64,000 nt of DNA from Enoplosus armatus (Eukaryota; Chordata; Actinopteri; Centrarchiformes; Enoplosidae): NCBI RefSeq assembly GCF_043641665.1, contig NC_092193.1, forward strand, positions 6,414,001 to 6,478,000, read 5' to 3'. The position numbers and the translations under genes are program-made. Under the pieces are notes generated by a model. It saw only the letters and a list, made by a program, of their open reading frames with translations, did no database searches and was not told the origin of the DNA. Below, piece by piece: positions 1-13,662 of the stretch; the stretch's first letter is position 1; each line of letters opens with the position of its first letter.

Positions 1-660
1 TTGTGAACTGAAGCCCCGCAGGAGAGAGTTGGCACTTGACAGGCGGCTTTGTTTTGAGCGTTTGACTCGGTGGTCAGTATACACCAGGTGCTGTGCATAC
101 AGTACAGACAGACAGATAACCTGAACCTGATTGGTATGCCATCTCTCTCTAAAGTAAGAGCAAACAGAGGGTTGTTTTAATTGAGACACTGAGGAAGAGA
201 AGCAATGCACTAATAAACAGGTAATTATGCAACTCCCAGCTCCGCCAAAGCAGATTGTGAATCCATTAAGGCCTCTTCGCAAAAACGCCTCTTCCTTTTT
301 TCTTTTTTTTTTTTCCCTCCACTGATTTTTTTTTCCTCTAAAGTGCTACGCAAAATCCCCATGCATTCAGCCCTGCTGTGTGGGAGTGAAGCTCTCCACG
401 CAAAATTCATAACAATTAACCATCAATCAGACTTAACCTCTGGGGTCACGGTAAGTGCTCCTCGCCCTGTGAATCTGCCGGCCAGATTAACACAGTGACA
501 AAATGTGTCTGTACATGTCAGCTAATCCATTTATTTATTCAGCTTTCTCCCAGACTGCCTGATTAATCGCTCCCACACCACCGATGGAAGGAAAGCGGAA
601 AGAGACAGAGAAAGAAAACGTGCTGCTCTGCTCGCTCAGAGGTCCGTGAGTGTGTGTGTT

Positions 661-693
<33 letters not shown>

Positions 694-908
694 ACTGAGC
701 AGTACCAGATTCCCCGAGCACACACTTGACTGAGCATCAAAGAGTAGTTTGCAAGAGCGCATGTAAACAACGATGGGGATGTTCAGAGAGATATTCGCAA
801 ACACCTGCACACATCCATCCGTCCAAACAAACAGACAGCCTTGAATTCTCACCGCCCACGCATTCTGACACAGAGTGCCTCGCAATTTTTAGAAAGTTTT
901 ATTCTTAC
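1..908 (-). other. ptprm intron after E14 (partial)
   Basis: The start of an intron that continues past the left edge. It holds a T-rich run near 295-315 and the (GT)n microsatellite at 649-692. No further D1 exon (for example one carrying the expected PMQET or FWRM strings) was seen here. Confidence 0.85.
649..692. repeat. (GT)n microsatellite
   Basis: About 20 GT dinucleotides, interrupted by one TT near 659-660. On the transcribed strand it is a CA repeat. Confidence 0.95.
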
Positions 909-945
909 CTTGAGTGGCGATGTAGTGATTTGGCCTGTGGTAGCC
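909..945 (-). CDS. ptprm: ptprm exon E14: D1 segment GYHRPNHYIATQ (37 bp)
   Basis: This 37-bp exon was located by frame and by the conserved peptide GYHRPNHYIATQ, which directly follows DYINANYVD in R2B D1 domains. YIATQG is conserved PTP motif 3. The acceptor has a strong pyrimidine/T tract ending GTGTGTTTTCAG and the donor is CAAG|GTAAGA (phase 0 to phase 1). It is the last exon of the gene inside the window. The remaining D1 and all D2 exons must lie to the left. A long (GT)n tract lies about 220 bp past the donor. Confidence 0.95.
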
Positions 946-2512
946 CTGAAAACACACAAAAAAAAAAAAAGCGGGAGAAAAGAAGGTGAGAGTCACTTCA
1001 TTTTCTTCCCACTCATAAAAGAGCAGTTGTTCTGAGGTCGTTCCTCTCAGGAAACACACAATGTCTTTGATATTTAGTCAGTTTCCGGACAACGCAGATT
1101 GACCCTTGCATGCAAACTCAGTTTATTTCCACATCACAAACAAATACAACTTGCATGCATCACCGAACAGAACAGATTGAAACTGTATGGAATCCCAATT
1201 AATCGCTTGTTTGTGTTTCAGATGTTTCAGTAGCAGAAATTAATTTTACTGTTGCTCCACCTTAACAGGGATTGTTTGAGATATTTGCGCGCCGCTCTCC
1301 AGAAATACCGTGCAGAGTGAGGCGGCCAGCTGTTTGCTACTGTACAGCCATTCAGCTCTTTGTGTCAACATTTGACTGAGGCGGGAGAACGCACTGAAAT
1401 CTAGTGACGGATGCTGCTGGATAAGAGATGCATAAACACTCTCCATCAGACACTCTATATGCAGCACACCTCTGGAGTAAGCAGCCAAAGTGTTGATAAT
1501 CCCCAAGATACAACTAACAGCACTGATCTTCACAATAGGCTCCCAGTCTCACGGATTACTCTAATCCCTTCAAGTTTTATTTGTCCAATTCCTTGTCTTC
1601 TCTCCAGAGATATGAGGCAGGAAACAAAACATTAGGACTTAAAGGCTCTTCCCAGGCCCTGCCTCCTCTTGATTGTCTTCTCCCCCCCTCCACCCACCCC
1701 TGCTGCTCTGCTTATCTCCCTCATATTCAATTTAACTTGGACTGTGATTAACGCTCCTCCAATGAAGGGAGAAAGACACAAAGGATATTTTCCTCACTCT
1801 CTCTCTCATCCACGGGGCTCTTTCAGCTATTCAACTGTCCTCCATTTTTAATGACTTCTTTATCTCTGGACTAAGGAGGAGATTTGTTTGTGCTTTCATG
1901 TAAGTTCTGTCAAGTAAAGTGGAGGCCCAGTACGCCGTCGGATTAGAGAGGGAGAGGAAGAAAGCGGGCCCTGACAGTGACTGTCAGGTGAGTAGAGCTT
2001 ACTACAAATGGACTTGCGGCTTTTTAGACGCATGTTACATCTCATGGAACATGAGAGTATTTCTTCATGAGCGACACAAAGAGATACATGCAGAAGTGTC
2101 CATGTTGAAATTACTAATTGAACAGGCTTTGTTTCCAGGGATGTGTAAATTACTGAAGGAGAATAAAATGTTATGCTCTCTGTATTTTGCAACATTGCTT
2201 ATTACAGTGATCATTTACATTAATTCTTTCCAGTAACAGTGGGGTGTAGAATGTCTAAAGTATGCAGCTTGAGATGTTTTTGCCTGTGGGCATGAATTTG
2301 TATTTTCAGTCTGAATATCATTAGATAGGCCGCTTTTGCAAATCTGAAGTACCAACCCTATCACCTACAAAATACATGTATATTCTACTTATTTGCTTTG
2401 TCAAATACACTCTGGAGAAAACCGAGTAAATGCCGACTCTATTATGTTCGCTGGCAATGTTTCTTTTATGATCTAGAAACATCCTTATGCTACACAAAAG
2501 TCGAGCGAAGAG

Positions 2513-2660
2513 CAAGGCTGGATTACTAACAGGGCAAAGTAAGAAACTGCCCTGAGGCCTCGGACCCTAAGGGGCCCTGAAAGCCCCAGATTTATTGTGT
2601 CAGTTGTTTTGTGATAATTTGCCATTTATTGCAATTTTTTCTAAAACTTTATAAACTAAA
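2513..2660. repeat. probable dispersed repeat fragment
   Basis: The stretch beginning AAGGCTGGATTACTAACAGG and continuing through CCTGAGGCC and AAGGGGCCCTGAA resembles a dispersed repeat seen often in fish DNA. Recognition is from memory, and neither family nor ends can be given. Confidence 0.45.
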
Positions 2661-2670
2661 AGTAATAAGT

Positions 2671-2704
2671 ATATATATAAATATATAAATATATATATAT
2701 ATAT
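2671..2704. repeat. (AT)n microsatellite
   Basis: An alternating AT tract with two AAAT interruptions. Confidence 0.9.
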
Positions 2705-5316
2705 GCGGGAACTCTGGCAGGTTGGGAAAAAAATTATTCTCTTTCATAACATTCTGTTCATTTTTTCTATTTTTGTCACATTTCTCCCTCATTTTTCTTG
2801 TCTACTTCTACATACTTTTAACTTTTCAGGCCTCAAATAAAACAATCTGAGTAGAAATAAATCAGTTTTTGGTCGAACTCCTCACATCTCATGTCAACAC
2901 TTGGCCGCAACCTGTGACTATGTAGAAACTGGGCTCTGTGTCAAAATGTACACTGTGCATGTTTCTCAATAAAGTTGTGTTAGGGCAGGGTAAATTAAAC
3001 AAACAGCGGGTGAGTCGGGGTCCACCACTCATGGGGAGGAGGTCATGGAGGGTGGATGGAAAAGTGTAAGACCAAGGTTTGGGGTCCTGCGTCCCACGTG
3101 TTGTTAGTTCCAGGCTACTAAACAAGTAACAAGGTTGGGGAAAGTCAGTTTGCACTTTGCTATTTTTAACCACGACCACAATACCACAACCTTTCCCAAC
3201 ATTTAACACAACATAACTTCCCCTAAACATGATCATAAACAACATGAATCATGCTTTAGTTGTCAGGAGTAAGTATTGCAGGGAAAAACGAATAAAGCGT
3301 GTTGACTGTGAACATTGTGCAGATACACTAGGTATGAACATATCAACAACGGTTTGCTGTTCTGTTGAATATACACGAAACTGCAAACATGTTACAAATG
3401 AGTTCTATATTAATATAATCGTTAAGAGACAGAGCTAAGGATTAGTGACTCTATAGCACATCACTGCATTACTTCAGTATATAGCGCACAGCCTCAGCAA
3501 ACCTCTTTATGCCCCATGTGCACACAAACACAACAGGATATTACACTATGTTTCCTTGCCTCCTCAATGCTTATGAAAATACTCAATCAGCTGCGGAAAA
3601 AAGAAACACACCCTACTGGCTCTGCCTACTCGCACATGACTCGAAATAATCGGCGGTATAATAGAGTACAATAACAAACACTGTGGGAAATGTTCTACAC
3701 AGAAGAGTTTATTGGGCAGGACAAGCTTCTAGATGGGTTAAAAAGCTTTCTGAAGAGCAAAAACATCATTACCCATCTGCCTGCATTTCTACTAAGTAGT
3801 TTTTCAATGAAGCTGGCAGAGCAGTGGAAATCCTTTTCAATCAGGACCCTCTTTAATATGCGTATATTCTTATCTTATAATGGGGCCCTCTCTATTGTGA
3901 GAGTCTCCTCCGCAGCGCCCCTTTTCGCAGCATAATGGGCCATAAACTGAATAGTGGGAAAGGTAAATAATTTAAGCCCCCTGCATTTGCCGTGGCACAC
4001 CTTGCATTATGAATTTATGTTTGAAGGCGTAACAAGAGATTACAAATTACCACATTAGAGGGGCGGAGGGAACAGAAGATGGGAGACGGAGTGAGAGTTC
4101 TCTCCTGAGCAGAAAACCACTTAGGAAGTCAGGTACATCACCAGGCCATTACACATAGAGCGGAAGCATCTGCTCAAAGAGGCCAATGAGCTGCTGTGAT
4201 TGGTCACATCCTGCTACTAACCCTGCTATCAACAGCAAATCAGGTCAGATCAAGAGGTTCTATATTGTGTGAGCTAAGTGGGTTGGATCTGTTTTCAACG
4301 GGAGACATGTCTCACGCCACTTTTTAATGACTTTACTTACTGTAAAGGTATGCTAAGTTACTCAAGTGCATGTAAGTGCTGTGCTGCAAGTACTCTCCTG
4401 AGGTAAGATGTAAAACAAAACCTCTATAGATAACTGCTGTGTGTCTAGTTTGATTCACTTGTCTGTCCATGAGGGGCTTTCAGCGTCTAACAGTAGAGGA
4501 GAAAGCAGGTGCCTTATGTGGATGTGAAGCAGAGTGAGGCTGAAAAACAGCAATCTGCAATTTTTCAAGACCGGCCCCACCAGAGAATGACAACATTGGC
4601 TGCCTGTTTACTTGCTTAAAATGACCAGACATGACACTGACAAGATCGTGCAAATGATGAGTGTCCTCTTGTGGAAGCAAACGCAGCAGTTGTGCGACTT
4701 TGTTATTATCCTACAAAATATCTTAGGAGTACTGTCTGTTGATGACCTTCTTGTCATTTAGGTATTACATGTTGGTGAATTCTTCACTTGATGGGTAAAG
4801 GAGACGCAATCATCGTCAAGTAAATAAAGCAACAGAAGAGTTACAGCGGCCGTACTAATAATTTATGTGCTACCCTATTGTGTATCTTGTATTTGTTTTA
4901 TCCATCGTTATAACTTGGCTGATTAATCATCCATGGAACTTCTCCCCCGTTTCTCCTCATTTTTGGTTTTCACAATGTGGTCATGCTGTTGTTCAAAGCA
5001 AAGTCCAAAACTATAACCTCAGTTTCCCTCAGTTTGCCTTTTCTCTCTCCCAGCGCTGTCAGCCTCTGATCTTCATTCCTCTTAATATATCCAATGAATA
5101 GAGGGATACAGCAGCCCTTTAAAGTTGAATATAAAGGCACTGTGTGTGTGTGTGTGACTGTTTCTGTCTGTATGTGTGCGTGCATGTGATGGGCAGGCAG
5201 TAGGGGCTGTTTTGTCCCTCAGGCCCCCTGCGATGGCGGCACCAGCGCCCTCTCTCTCCCCGAGAGGAAGCGCAGTGACCTTTGCGTTGGTGGCGCTGGC
5301 TGGTGTGTGTACTTAC

Positions 5317-5393
5317 ATCAACGTAATTTGCATTAATGTAATCGGAGCTCTGTTCCCCCTCCAGGGCCTGCAGCCTGACACGGGAGTGATCAT
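5317..5393 (-). CDS. ptprm: ptprm exon E13: D1 phosphotyrosine-loop segment
   Basis: This 77-bp exon (phase 1 to phase 0) has acceptor CCTCTTCCAG and donor GAT|GTAAGT. It encodes Y-D-H-S-R-V-R-L then QALEGEQSSDYINANYVD. YDHSRV and DYINANY are PTP motifs around the phosphotyrosine recognition loop, whose Tyr packs against the substrate ring. The catalytic HCSAGxGRTG loop is not in this exon and lies beyond the left edge of the window. Confidence 0.95.
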
Positions 5394-6361
5394 CTGGAAG
5401 AGGGGAAGAAACCAGCGTTGAATTAATCATATTAACGAGGGCATCAGGACAAGAAAAGGGGGAGAGGGACAGAGAGACAGACAGTAAAACAGAGGAACAG
5501 AGAGAGACAGTGGTGATGGAGGAGAGGACGAGTGACCAGACGGGCATCTTACTGTGGCACAAATTAAAATAGAGTTGTAGAAATGCAACGTGGCCGATGA
5601 ATGGCCGCTGTCATGTGACTGTACGACAAACACAGTGATGCTGCTGTCAGTTTAAAAGCTTGACGATACGAAATCAGAATTGAGGTGCATGAAACTTGCT
5701 TGATGGAAAAGCTTATAGTAATAGTAATAGTGGGAATGGAGCGAGAACACAATGTGGACACTGTGTTATAGGCTAAACCACAATACAATTACTTTGAATA
5801 AGGACATTTATGGTGAGATGCGTTTGTGACTCTAGATAATGTTCATAATCAAAGAAATGGAATTTGTTGTGATTTGTGGTATTTTACATACATCGTTTGC
5901 ATTCTCAAGTTACGTTATGTAACTTTTAAGTCATTTTAGGATAATCCCCAAAATTGGATCTTCAAAGTTTGCCTGCGACAGCACTGATTAAAGAGGGGGG
6001 GGTTAAATGAACTGGCCAATCAGCATTAATTGGTAAATTTGCATCACAGCTCAGCTCAAGCTTGGAAAGATAATACGAATAAATTGTGACATAAAATTCA
6101 ACATTTTTATAAACATTGCCGAGGCTACATGGTATGTGCCATACGCTGCGCGGCTTATTTCTCATAACTGAAAAGACACTGCAGGAAGATGAATATAAAA
6201 GTAGATTGGAAAGGTCAAAGCTGCTCTCGTTGGCTGATAATAAAACTCTGTTTGAGCAGCTTATAGTTATCCAGAGTCACAAGCCTGGCCAATAAATCAG
6301 CCTGAAGAATGGGAACGGCACACAAAAACTCATGAGCGCTCAGGAGGTGCTTTGTACACAC
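5394..6361 (-). other. ptprm intron E12-E13 (968 bp)
   Basis: Sense-strand sequence next to the E13 acceptor is pyrimidine-rich (5455-5525 is GA-rich on the plus strand). Nothing else is recognised. Confidence 0.85.
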
Positions 6362-6449
6362 ATGCAATAATATTCCCATATCGGTTCTTCATGCGGTTCT
6401 CATCCTTCTTGGCAGAGTCCCATGGCGCAGACTGTCCCTCAAAAAAGCT
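6362..6449 (-). CDS. ptprm: ptprm exon E12: start of phosphatase domain D1
   Basis: This 88-bp exon (phase 0 to phase 1) follows CTTTTCAG and ends GCAT|GTGTGT. It encodes [20 protein letters not shown] then KNRYGNIIA. KNRYxNI is conserved PTP motif 1 at the N-terminal edge of the catalytic domain. The donor GTGTGT departs from GTAAGT at +3 but is an acceptable GT donor, and the frame demands it: the T left over plus AT of E13 makes Tyr. The length equals that recalled for mammalian PTPRM. Confidence 0.96.
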
Positions 6450-9400
6450 CTGAAAAGAGAGAAAACAGAGAGCAAAGAGGGGGAGATGAAATATGGTGTC
6501 ATGTGTGAGCACTCTAAATGATAACCAGGCTAAAGAACACAGTCTTCCTCTTTCAGCTCTACAACAAACAAAAAAAAGGAAGGAAACATTGGCAATGGAA
6601 AGGAAGACAGAGAGAGAGATATATATTCACATCATTATTAGACATGAAACACAGAGAGGATGGTGGATCCCGGGGAGCTGTGTCAAACAGCGAGTGCCAT
6701 TAGGGCAGGGGCGGCGGGTGTCACGCTCAAACCTCTCCCCCTGCGTCGCTCTGCCGGGCGGAGCCACCGCAGCGGCTGTCTGTCTGCCTGCCTCATCTGA
6801 AGGACTCAATCAGCTCGACGCGGGGAAAAATAAAGCCAGCTCATCGTCTGCAGATCAAAACCGCTCCGCTCAGATTACCCTCATGAAATATTTATCATCT
6901 CTCGCTGGGGAGATTTCCATTCTGATGGCACACCAGGCACAATTAAGCCAAATTATGAAAATACATCTCCACTGCCAGTCCACCGCTGTTCAGCAGGGGC
7001 GGGTGGGGTTGGCTCCAAGCAGACTAGCCTGGACAAAAACATGTTATTGTTCTGGCTTTTTGATAGTCAGCTAATGCACATTTGAAAAGTCAGCTAATGC
7101 ATTAGAATGCAGGCCATCTGCAAGTAAAGATTCGAGAGCATTTATCGGAGGTTAAACAGATTGTATGGAGAGTTACTTTTTGTGTGGTTAGGCAGTCTGA
7201 GAGAGCAGGAGAGCATTGTCTTCAATCTTCAGTGCTCTAGGACTTGATGGTTTCATTCATCTCAGTGCTACGGGCAGGCGGCAGGCCGTTTGTCTAGCAA
7301 ATAAAGGTCTTTCAGACACCACACAAGGACATATTCCTGTGTTAAGTCCTAAGGATTAGTGATTTCACTGAGAAACAGCTTTAATATGCTAAAAATATGT
7401 CCCATCCTTCCAGTGAAGATGGAAGCATGTCTCCGAGATGGATTATACAGGCCTCTCCTCCTGTGGCAGTATGTCTTGAGTAAATGCACGGGCCAATGTC
7501 GTTCTCTCTGTCACCCTGAAGGATAAAGGTCTAATATCAAGCATCTGAAGACAAATCATCTTCAAGCCGAAAGACGTTACCTGGCAACTTTATAATAGTT
7601 CCCTCTTAAACTGAGTGACCCTGCCTGTCTCAGATGCTACAGTCTCCTTCCTCAGGCTGTTTAGATCCCGAATCCAGAAAAACCAATGATGGTGATAAAG
7701 TAGTTAAGTGTCCCAAGTGGTAGAGATTATATGAAGGCTTTCAATTTAAAGGCTATATATCCATACAGGGAATAATTGCCTCCCTAAAATTCACCAGACA
7801 GTGATTGAAAAACAATGGCTGGCTCCACCTGTAAAAACTATTTTGCAGCAAAGGTCGGTGTTGTACTTAACGTGAGCGCATCTGCAGGTAGTTTATCACC
7901 ATCCTCAAATTATTCCCACTGGCCCAGATCCAACTTAGTATGTTTTTAATTACAGGCTTCCTGCTGTACTCCAGTCGCAGCACAGTTTGTGTGCTATGCT
8001 GTTTTTGTCTGTAACCACTTACTGTAAGTGAAAAGCAACGTACTTTGTCTGCACACAATCACTATGGGGAAACCTACATAAAGCGACAACAGAGCGCTTG
8101 ACATACAGCACACACGCGGCGGAGTAAAAAAAAAATTTAAATGGTAACAGGGAAGCAGAATTGTTTAGTGAGTTGCCTCCGAATTAATCATTTACTGTGT
8201 GAGAAAAGGAGACTCATTCAAATTGACTAGTGTTCATTTGTGGTTGGAGCTTATAGAATTTCTCTATAATCTCACAGAAGGCTAGACGCAACACATTTCC
8301 CTTCACATGAAACAAGCAGAAAACAAGTGAAATACAATGACAACATGACATTTACAAAGCAGTTGAAACTTGTTTCCTGCTTACGGCTCGCTCACTCAAA
8401 CTGTGCGTCAACGTGCAGAAGAATTTGGACATGCAAATACTTTGTTATAGCTTGTATCAAATATGGCTTTATAAAGCTTTTGCAAAGTACACAACATGGG
8501 TTTGCAACGTGTTGTGAAGTTTTCATGTTTTTTTTCCAGATGTCTTGTCATCTGTTTGGTAGCACAAATTGTAAATGAACTTTGGTATTTGGTTGGTTTA
8601 GCTATGTGATAATGAAACACACTAATGAATGTGTTGACCCACACCTCAATTTGTAATTAGAACATTGCTGGTTTGAGTCACTGTTATCTTCCAATTTAGT
8701 CAAATTTTACATTTTACGATTTATTCTGGCTCTTTCTCTTAGCTGTACTGATGGGGTAGTAAGTATACTTTTGAAAAGCTTTATGAAAAAACATCAGCAT
8801 TAGGTTGTGGAGTACTTATGGATCTAAAAGTTTCTGATTATGGAAAAAAAAAACATTTCACGGTGATAACAACATTTGCCATTTACATTGTAAAGACTCG
8901 GCATGACAAAAGTTTCACACATTTCATCATCTTTGGACTGTCAAATGCTTTGGTAACTTTGCATAGCTTCTGCTGGTAAATGCCCTTTTCAGACTAGATC
9001 ATATATGTGAGATGTTGTAATCCCACAGGGCCAACAAGCACCATCAATCTGTCAGGTTTGTGATATAATCTACAAGTCTAAGAAATTGACAAATAACCAA
9101 AAGTATTGGCTTACCTCGTTTATCTGATCCAAAGTTAACGTACAGAATAACAAGAAGCATGGGTCAGAGAGAGATATAGTACAGTGTAAGTCAACAGGTT
9201 TAGAGGTGCACTAGGCTCCAATCTCATCATCAGAAATAAACGGTTAAAAAGGGCATTAACCTTAAGACAGATCGATATAGAGAAGACAGCAGCGGAACAC
9301 GACATACAAATGAATCGCTCTAGCCAAGTGAGAATGAGCTCCGTTACAGACTTTAAGCCTCCCACTGTGGACAGCTAGGTGACAGCAGGGTGAGGGGACG

Positions 9401-9654
9401 GGGGCCAATGGTTTGTTGCGACGATGCTGTCTTTTGATTGACTGTTATGCATCCATGCAGTTCTGGCCGCGTGAACCCAAAACACCTTTATCCATAATGG
9501 ATTAGGCCCGGAGGGCAGCCCGAAGCACTCCAGCCCCTCAATGATCTGATGCTGCAGGTAGCAATAGGAGGCTGCATTATTTAATTCCGCAGTCACGAGG
9601 GGGAAGCGGGGAAGTTAATTACTGATAAATCTGGCCCACACATAGTTGAACTAA

Positions 9655-9860
9655 GCAGGGAGGGAAATGAAGGGAGGGAGAGGAAAGCATGAAAAGAATG
9701 CGGGAGGTGGAGATAAGTAAATTACAGAAAAAGAGATGAAGCAAGAGAGAGGACATATGAAGTGCAGGCAATATGTTCAGAGGCTGAAGAAGAAGGTGTG
9801 ATGCAAATTAAAAAGGAGAAAAGTGAGGAAAGGTGATAAAGAAAGGCAGGGGATGTAAGA
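9655..9860. repeat. purine-rich low-complexity tract
   Basis: About 200 bp strongly biased to A and G on the plus strand (GGGAGGGAGAGG, AAGCAAGAGAGAGG and similar), so pyrimidine-rich in the ptprm transcript. Confidence 0.7.
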
Positions 9861-10533
9861 ATAAAAAGAAGTGGCAATACTATCAGTGAAAAGGGCCAGC
9901 GTGATGTCAGATAGACAGACTGAAGTGATACAGATTAGATATTTAAAAAGAAGGATTTAAAAAGCATAGCTTGAAGCCAGTCTGTTACAACACGGCATCA
10001 GGGTGAGACGAGGCTGGCTGGTGTGGTGCTGGGGGACGGCGAGGAGGCTGGAGTGCCGCCAAGCCCTGCCAGCCTCCTGCACTAATGAGAGGAAATGAGA
10101 GTGATGCTCTTCTGGGGCAAAATCTTTTGTTTTGGTGTCAGCGAGAGGCATGGTGTCAGATTACCAATGCTGTTGTGTGACAACAGTCTTAAGAGAGCAG
10201 CAGGCTGCCATCGCTGGAGCCTAATCGGACCTGATTCAGATAAAAGAGGGGGCATGGCTAACACACAGCTAGCCGCTAACGCTTTTTTTGTAGGGTGGGT
10301 GGGGGGTGGGGGGTTGCATTTCAAGCTGGTCTACAGCTGAGTCTCCGAGGGGAACTGGGACAGCAGCATTTGACGCAAACACGCACACAAAATGCACAAT
10401 CGCTGCAAACAACAAGGAACAGATGAACAACAAAACGAATCACACCGTAAACACACTGAGACGGGGAACATTAACAATTTATCATAAAAGTGCATCTGGG
10501 GAGAAACAAAACAGTTCTGCTGTGCGGTGCAAA

Positions 10534-10535
10534 AC

Positions 10536-10566
<31 letters not shown>

Positions 10567-10590
10567 GAGACAGATACAGAGACAGAGACA
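10534..10590. repeat. GA/GACA simple repeat
   Basis: Alternating GAGAGA, GACAGACA and GATACAGAGACA units form a compound simple repeat. It lies about 155 bp downstream of the E11 donor in the sense direction. Confidence 0.85.
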
Positions 10591-10744
10591 TGGGGCTGTA
10601 CACCATGACACAGATGAAGCCTTGTATTAGACTGATAAACATTTCCACTCAAGAATCTCCGTGGAGATGCTACAAGGCTGTCACCAGGCTTTATTTGGGT
10701 TTGCAACTGTTCAAGTGGGGGTTGGCAGCTGGGTTGCGTCCTAC

Positions 10745-10938
10745 CTCGTACTCCTCCTTGAAGCCATAGCCCTCGGCACACTTCATTTGGGTGATGTGCT
10801 GGAGGAGGTCCGCCACCCGGATCGCCGGATGCAGCTGACCCGTCTGGTACGGCACATCAACCGGCTCCCGCTTCCTCAGGGAGTGAGTGTGCGACTGTAC
10901 CAGGCTGCTGGTGTCGCTGCCCATGTTCTGGCTCTCAT
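10745..10938 (-). CDS. ptprm: ptprm exon E11: juxtamembrane and wedge helix before D1
   Basis: This 194-bp exon has acceptor GTGTCCCGCAG; AT completes Asp, and the donor is GAG|GTAGGA (phase 1 to phase 0). It encodes [18 protein letters not shown], then [35 protein letters not shown] and [12 protein letters not shown]. The stretch [15 protein letters not shown] is the helix-turn-helix wedge that precedes D1 in receptor phosphatases. [11 protein letters not shown] and PYQTGQLHP are typical PTPRM sequence. Neighbouring residues are rich in Ser/Thr and could be phosphorylation sites, but no specific site can be claimed. Confidence 0.96.
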
Positions 10939-13662
10939 CTGCGGGACACAAGAACAGGGACAGGACAGAGCAGGTCAGGACAGAGAGGTAGGAGCTAGCG
11001 TTGCTTGATTTATCAGTATATTGTTATAAGACACATATGGGTGACATAATGCTTGCAGCAGTAAATGGCAGTGGTATTTTATGAGTTTATCGACATATAA
11101 AGCTGAGCTGAGTTGCTTAGGTGTTGTCACTCACACCAGTTCAAATCTCACTTACAACTGTTCCCATTAACAGATGGCACATTACCTCATTTACTGTTAA
11201 ACATTATGTCACCACCCTCCAGATTGACAAACAACTCTCAACTAGTAATCTGTTTGTTATGGATGGTCACAACAACACAACATCATTGAGTAATAGGATG
11301 AGTCATGTGGTGGGAAGGTTCAGGTCCATCTGTCTCAGTGTGTGGCTGGAACATATTTAATATTACAGGCCTACTGTACTCTACAACAGCCATTAAAATA
11401 CAAGGCCCTTTAAGTGTAGCGCTTACATTGTTAGCATTTAATATGGCTACTGTCAGAATAAAAGGAGTCAGTGGCCCTCAACTGCAAGAAACAGTATAGA
11501 GCGATCATAAAAATCCACATGAAGATGCTGTAAAACAACAAGTTTACTTTTTTTTTTTTTACTGGCAGTACAGTATGCTGGTTTGGGCTGCAGCTCATAT
11601 TGAGAGTCAGAGTCCATTCCAGCTCTTTCATACTGTAATCCAGTCAGTGGCAGACATGAGGCACAGATGCTGTGGGGAGCCAGCGGACGATGGAGGGTGT
11701 CCAGAAACATGAAGGAGGATGTGGGGGGGTGCGGTGGGCCACAGTGAGCATGTTGCAGCAGGCACCGTCAGAAGCATCACACAGACACAGCGTGGATTCA
11801 ACCCCTGCCACCCGTTCTTCCCCCGAAAAATGTAAAAAAAAAATCAAACCTAAAATAACAAAAAAAAAACAAAAACAGGAGGGAAGCGGAGATGGGAGGA
11901 GAATGCATGGGGTGATGCTGCCAATGGGGCACTGTACATACTTTGACCATGCTAGGCTAATGGTGGCTTGGTGGCACGGTACGGAGGGTGGTGAGATGCT
12001 AACATGTCCACTGGTCATGCAATAAATGTCGTAATGTCCATGTCAGAAGCAGCCTCTCACTGTCGGCTTGCTTTCTGAGTAAACACCACCTCCTTCCCCC
12101 AACCCAGGGCCCACTTGGGAAAACTTACCATTAATGGGCACTTTTTAGATAGCAGATACATAAGAGGTTACGTATGTAAAGAGAAAGAGAGGAGAAGAGA
12201 GAGGAGAGAGGGGATAAGCAACAATACAGCATGAGAACCTGTTACAGTAGAGTGTTTTAGAGCTACACTAAAGGGCAAGATCACATGCCTACTCAGTCCA
12301 AACTGCCTCGCTAGAAAGCCTAGTCAAGGGGGGATGTTGAGTGGATGGATGGGGCAATTTCAACCGTGCAAGACAAAAGTAAAAGAACAAAACAAGGAAG
12401 TCATGGATTTCAAAGGGAGAAAATAATGGTGAAATACTGGTCGTCTTTGGAACAAGCTGTAATTGTTTCCGATCTGTGACTTGCATATTTTAATGATGCC
12501 AATTATTTTTTGAGTATTCTGACATTTTGAATTTCTTTCTCTAATTGCTACAATTATATTTGCATGTGCTGATGGTGACACCTGTATTTATACCATTTCT
12601 TTTTTCTTTCTTTCTTTTTTTTTTTGAAATAGGAGTGTGCGATGAAATCAAAAACATTACCAATCCTTTATGATCTAATCAGTTTTGATCATTAACCTCA
12701 ACTGATGAGACAATGCTGTGACTGAATGTGTCACAACTGAAAGCATGTAACCTTCTCTGGCTGCTGTAATTTCATGTTAATTGTTTCATGCTTCATTAAA
12801 TGTGGGACTAACATAAGCAGCTGTCACAACTGTGATGATGAAAGACACTGCTTTAAGTTGCACTTAAGTGAAAAAGCCCTAACTGTACGTTGTGTACTTG
12901 TAAATACAGTTATGGTACTTGTGGTGAGGCTGGAGTAGAGTTGCTTATTGCATCTTTCTTCTTGGCCTTGAGTATTAAATTATCACAGTTCTAGCGCCCC
13001 ACTTAGTAGCTACATTATGTGCTATGCTGGTATAAAAAGCGCCTGCTCGTTTAAAATGCTGCACTGTTGGCTCTGCATATTCAACAAAAGGCCTGTAATA
13101 ATTAAAAGAAGAACAAAATGCTTTTTTATAATTCTATTTTATCGCTGAACAGGATGAATAAACACTGGCAAAACCAAAACAAAAACAAGTAGGTCACTAG
13201 CAGTTAGCCAAAGGCAGGGGGAGCGACATTAAAAAGAATAATAGAAAAGGTTGTTGTTTTGGAGGGAGGGAGGGGAGTTAAATGCGTAGTGAGGAGAGAG
13301 GGGAGGGAGGGGAGGGCAGCACAGCTAATGCAAGACTTTAGATATTCAGACCGAACGCATCCCGTTTTTCGAAATTTTTGGTGAGCGGGGCTAAGAGAGA
13401 GCGTTTTGTCTGCCTCCCTCTCACACTGTTTAATTTCTGTTTGTGTCTCAGTGCAGCTGCTATGGCTTCAGCACACTGTAGCCTTGGCGCTGGGGCGAAC
13501 TGCCCCCCCGTTGCCCCCCTTAGACACTCCCCCACATCCAGTCCACATGTCTGTCCATGCATATGAGAGGTCAAACATGTATGTGACATCACACGCACGA
13601 CACGCAATGCGGATGGGATGGAGTGAAGCCAGCCTCAGCCCAGGAGAGCCCCTCGTTTGACG

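Larger units (their letters stand above)
946..5316 (-). other. ptprm intron E13-E14 (4,371 bp)
   Basis: No exon was recognised. It contains a dispersed-repeat fragment (about 2513-2660), an (AT)n tract (2671-2704), a short (TG)8 at 5141-5156, and a small perfect hairpin CCTGACAG/CTGTCAGG at 1970-1988. Confidence 0.85.
6450..10744 (-). other. ptprm intron E11-E12 (4,295 bp)
   Basis: It contains a purine-rich tract (9655-9860), a GA/GACA tract (10534-10590) and a 14-bp direct repeat AGTCAGCTAATGCA near 7065 and 7088. The moderately GC-rich 6660-6960 stretch has no supported exon. Confidence 0.85.

Noticed and set aside
5119..5562. 147-codon minus-strand open frame around E13
   Set aside because: Only 5317-5393 is coding. 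The rest reads through intron, including a (CA)n-derived THTHT stretch.
6493..7074. 193-codon open frame on the plus strand
   Set aside because: It starts just upstream of E12 in the intron, has no recognisable domain, and its KKRKET string only coincidentally resembles PTPRM.
7065..7101. 14-bp direct repeat AGTCAGCTAATGCA
   Set aside because: A single local duplication without other structure; probably slippage.
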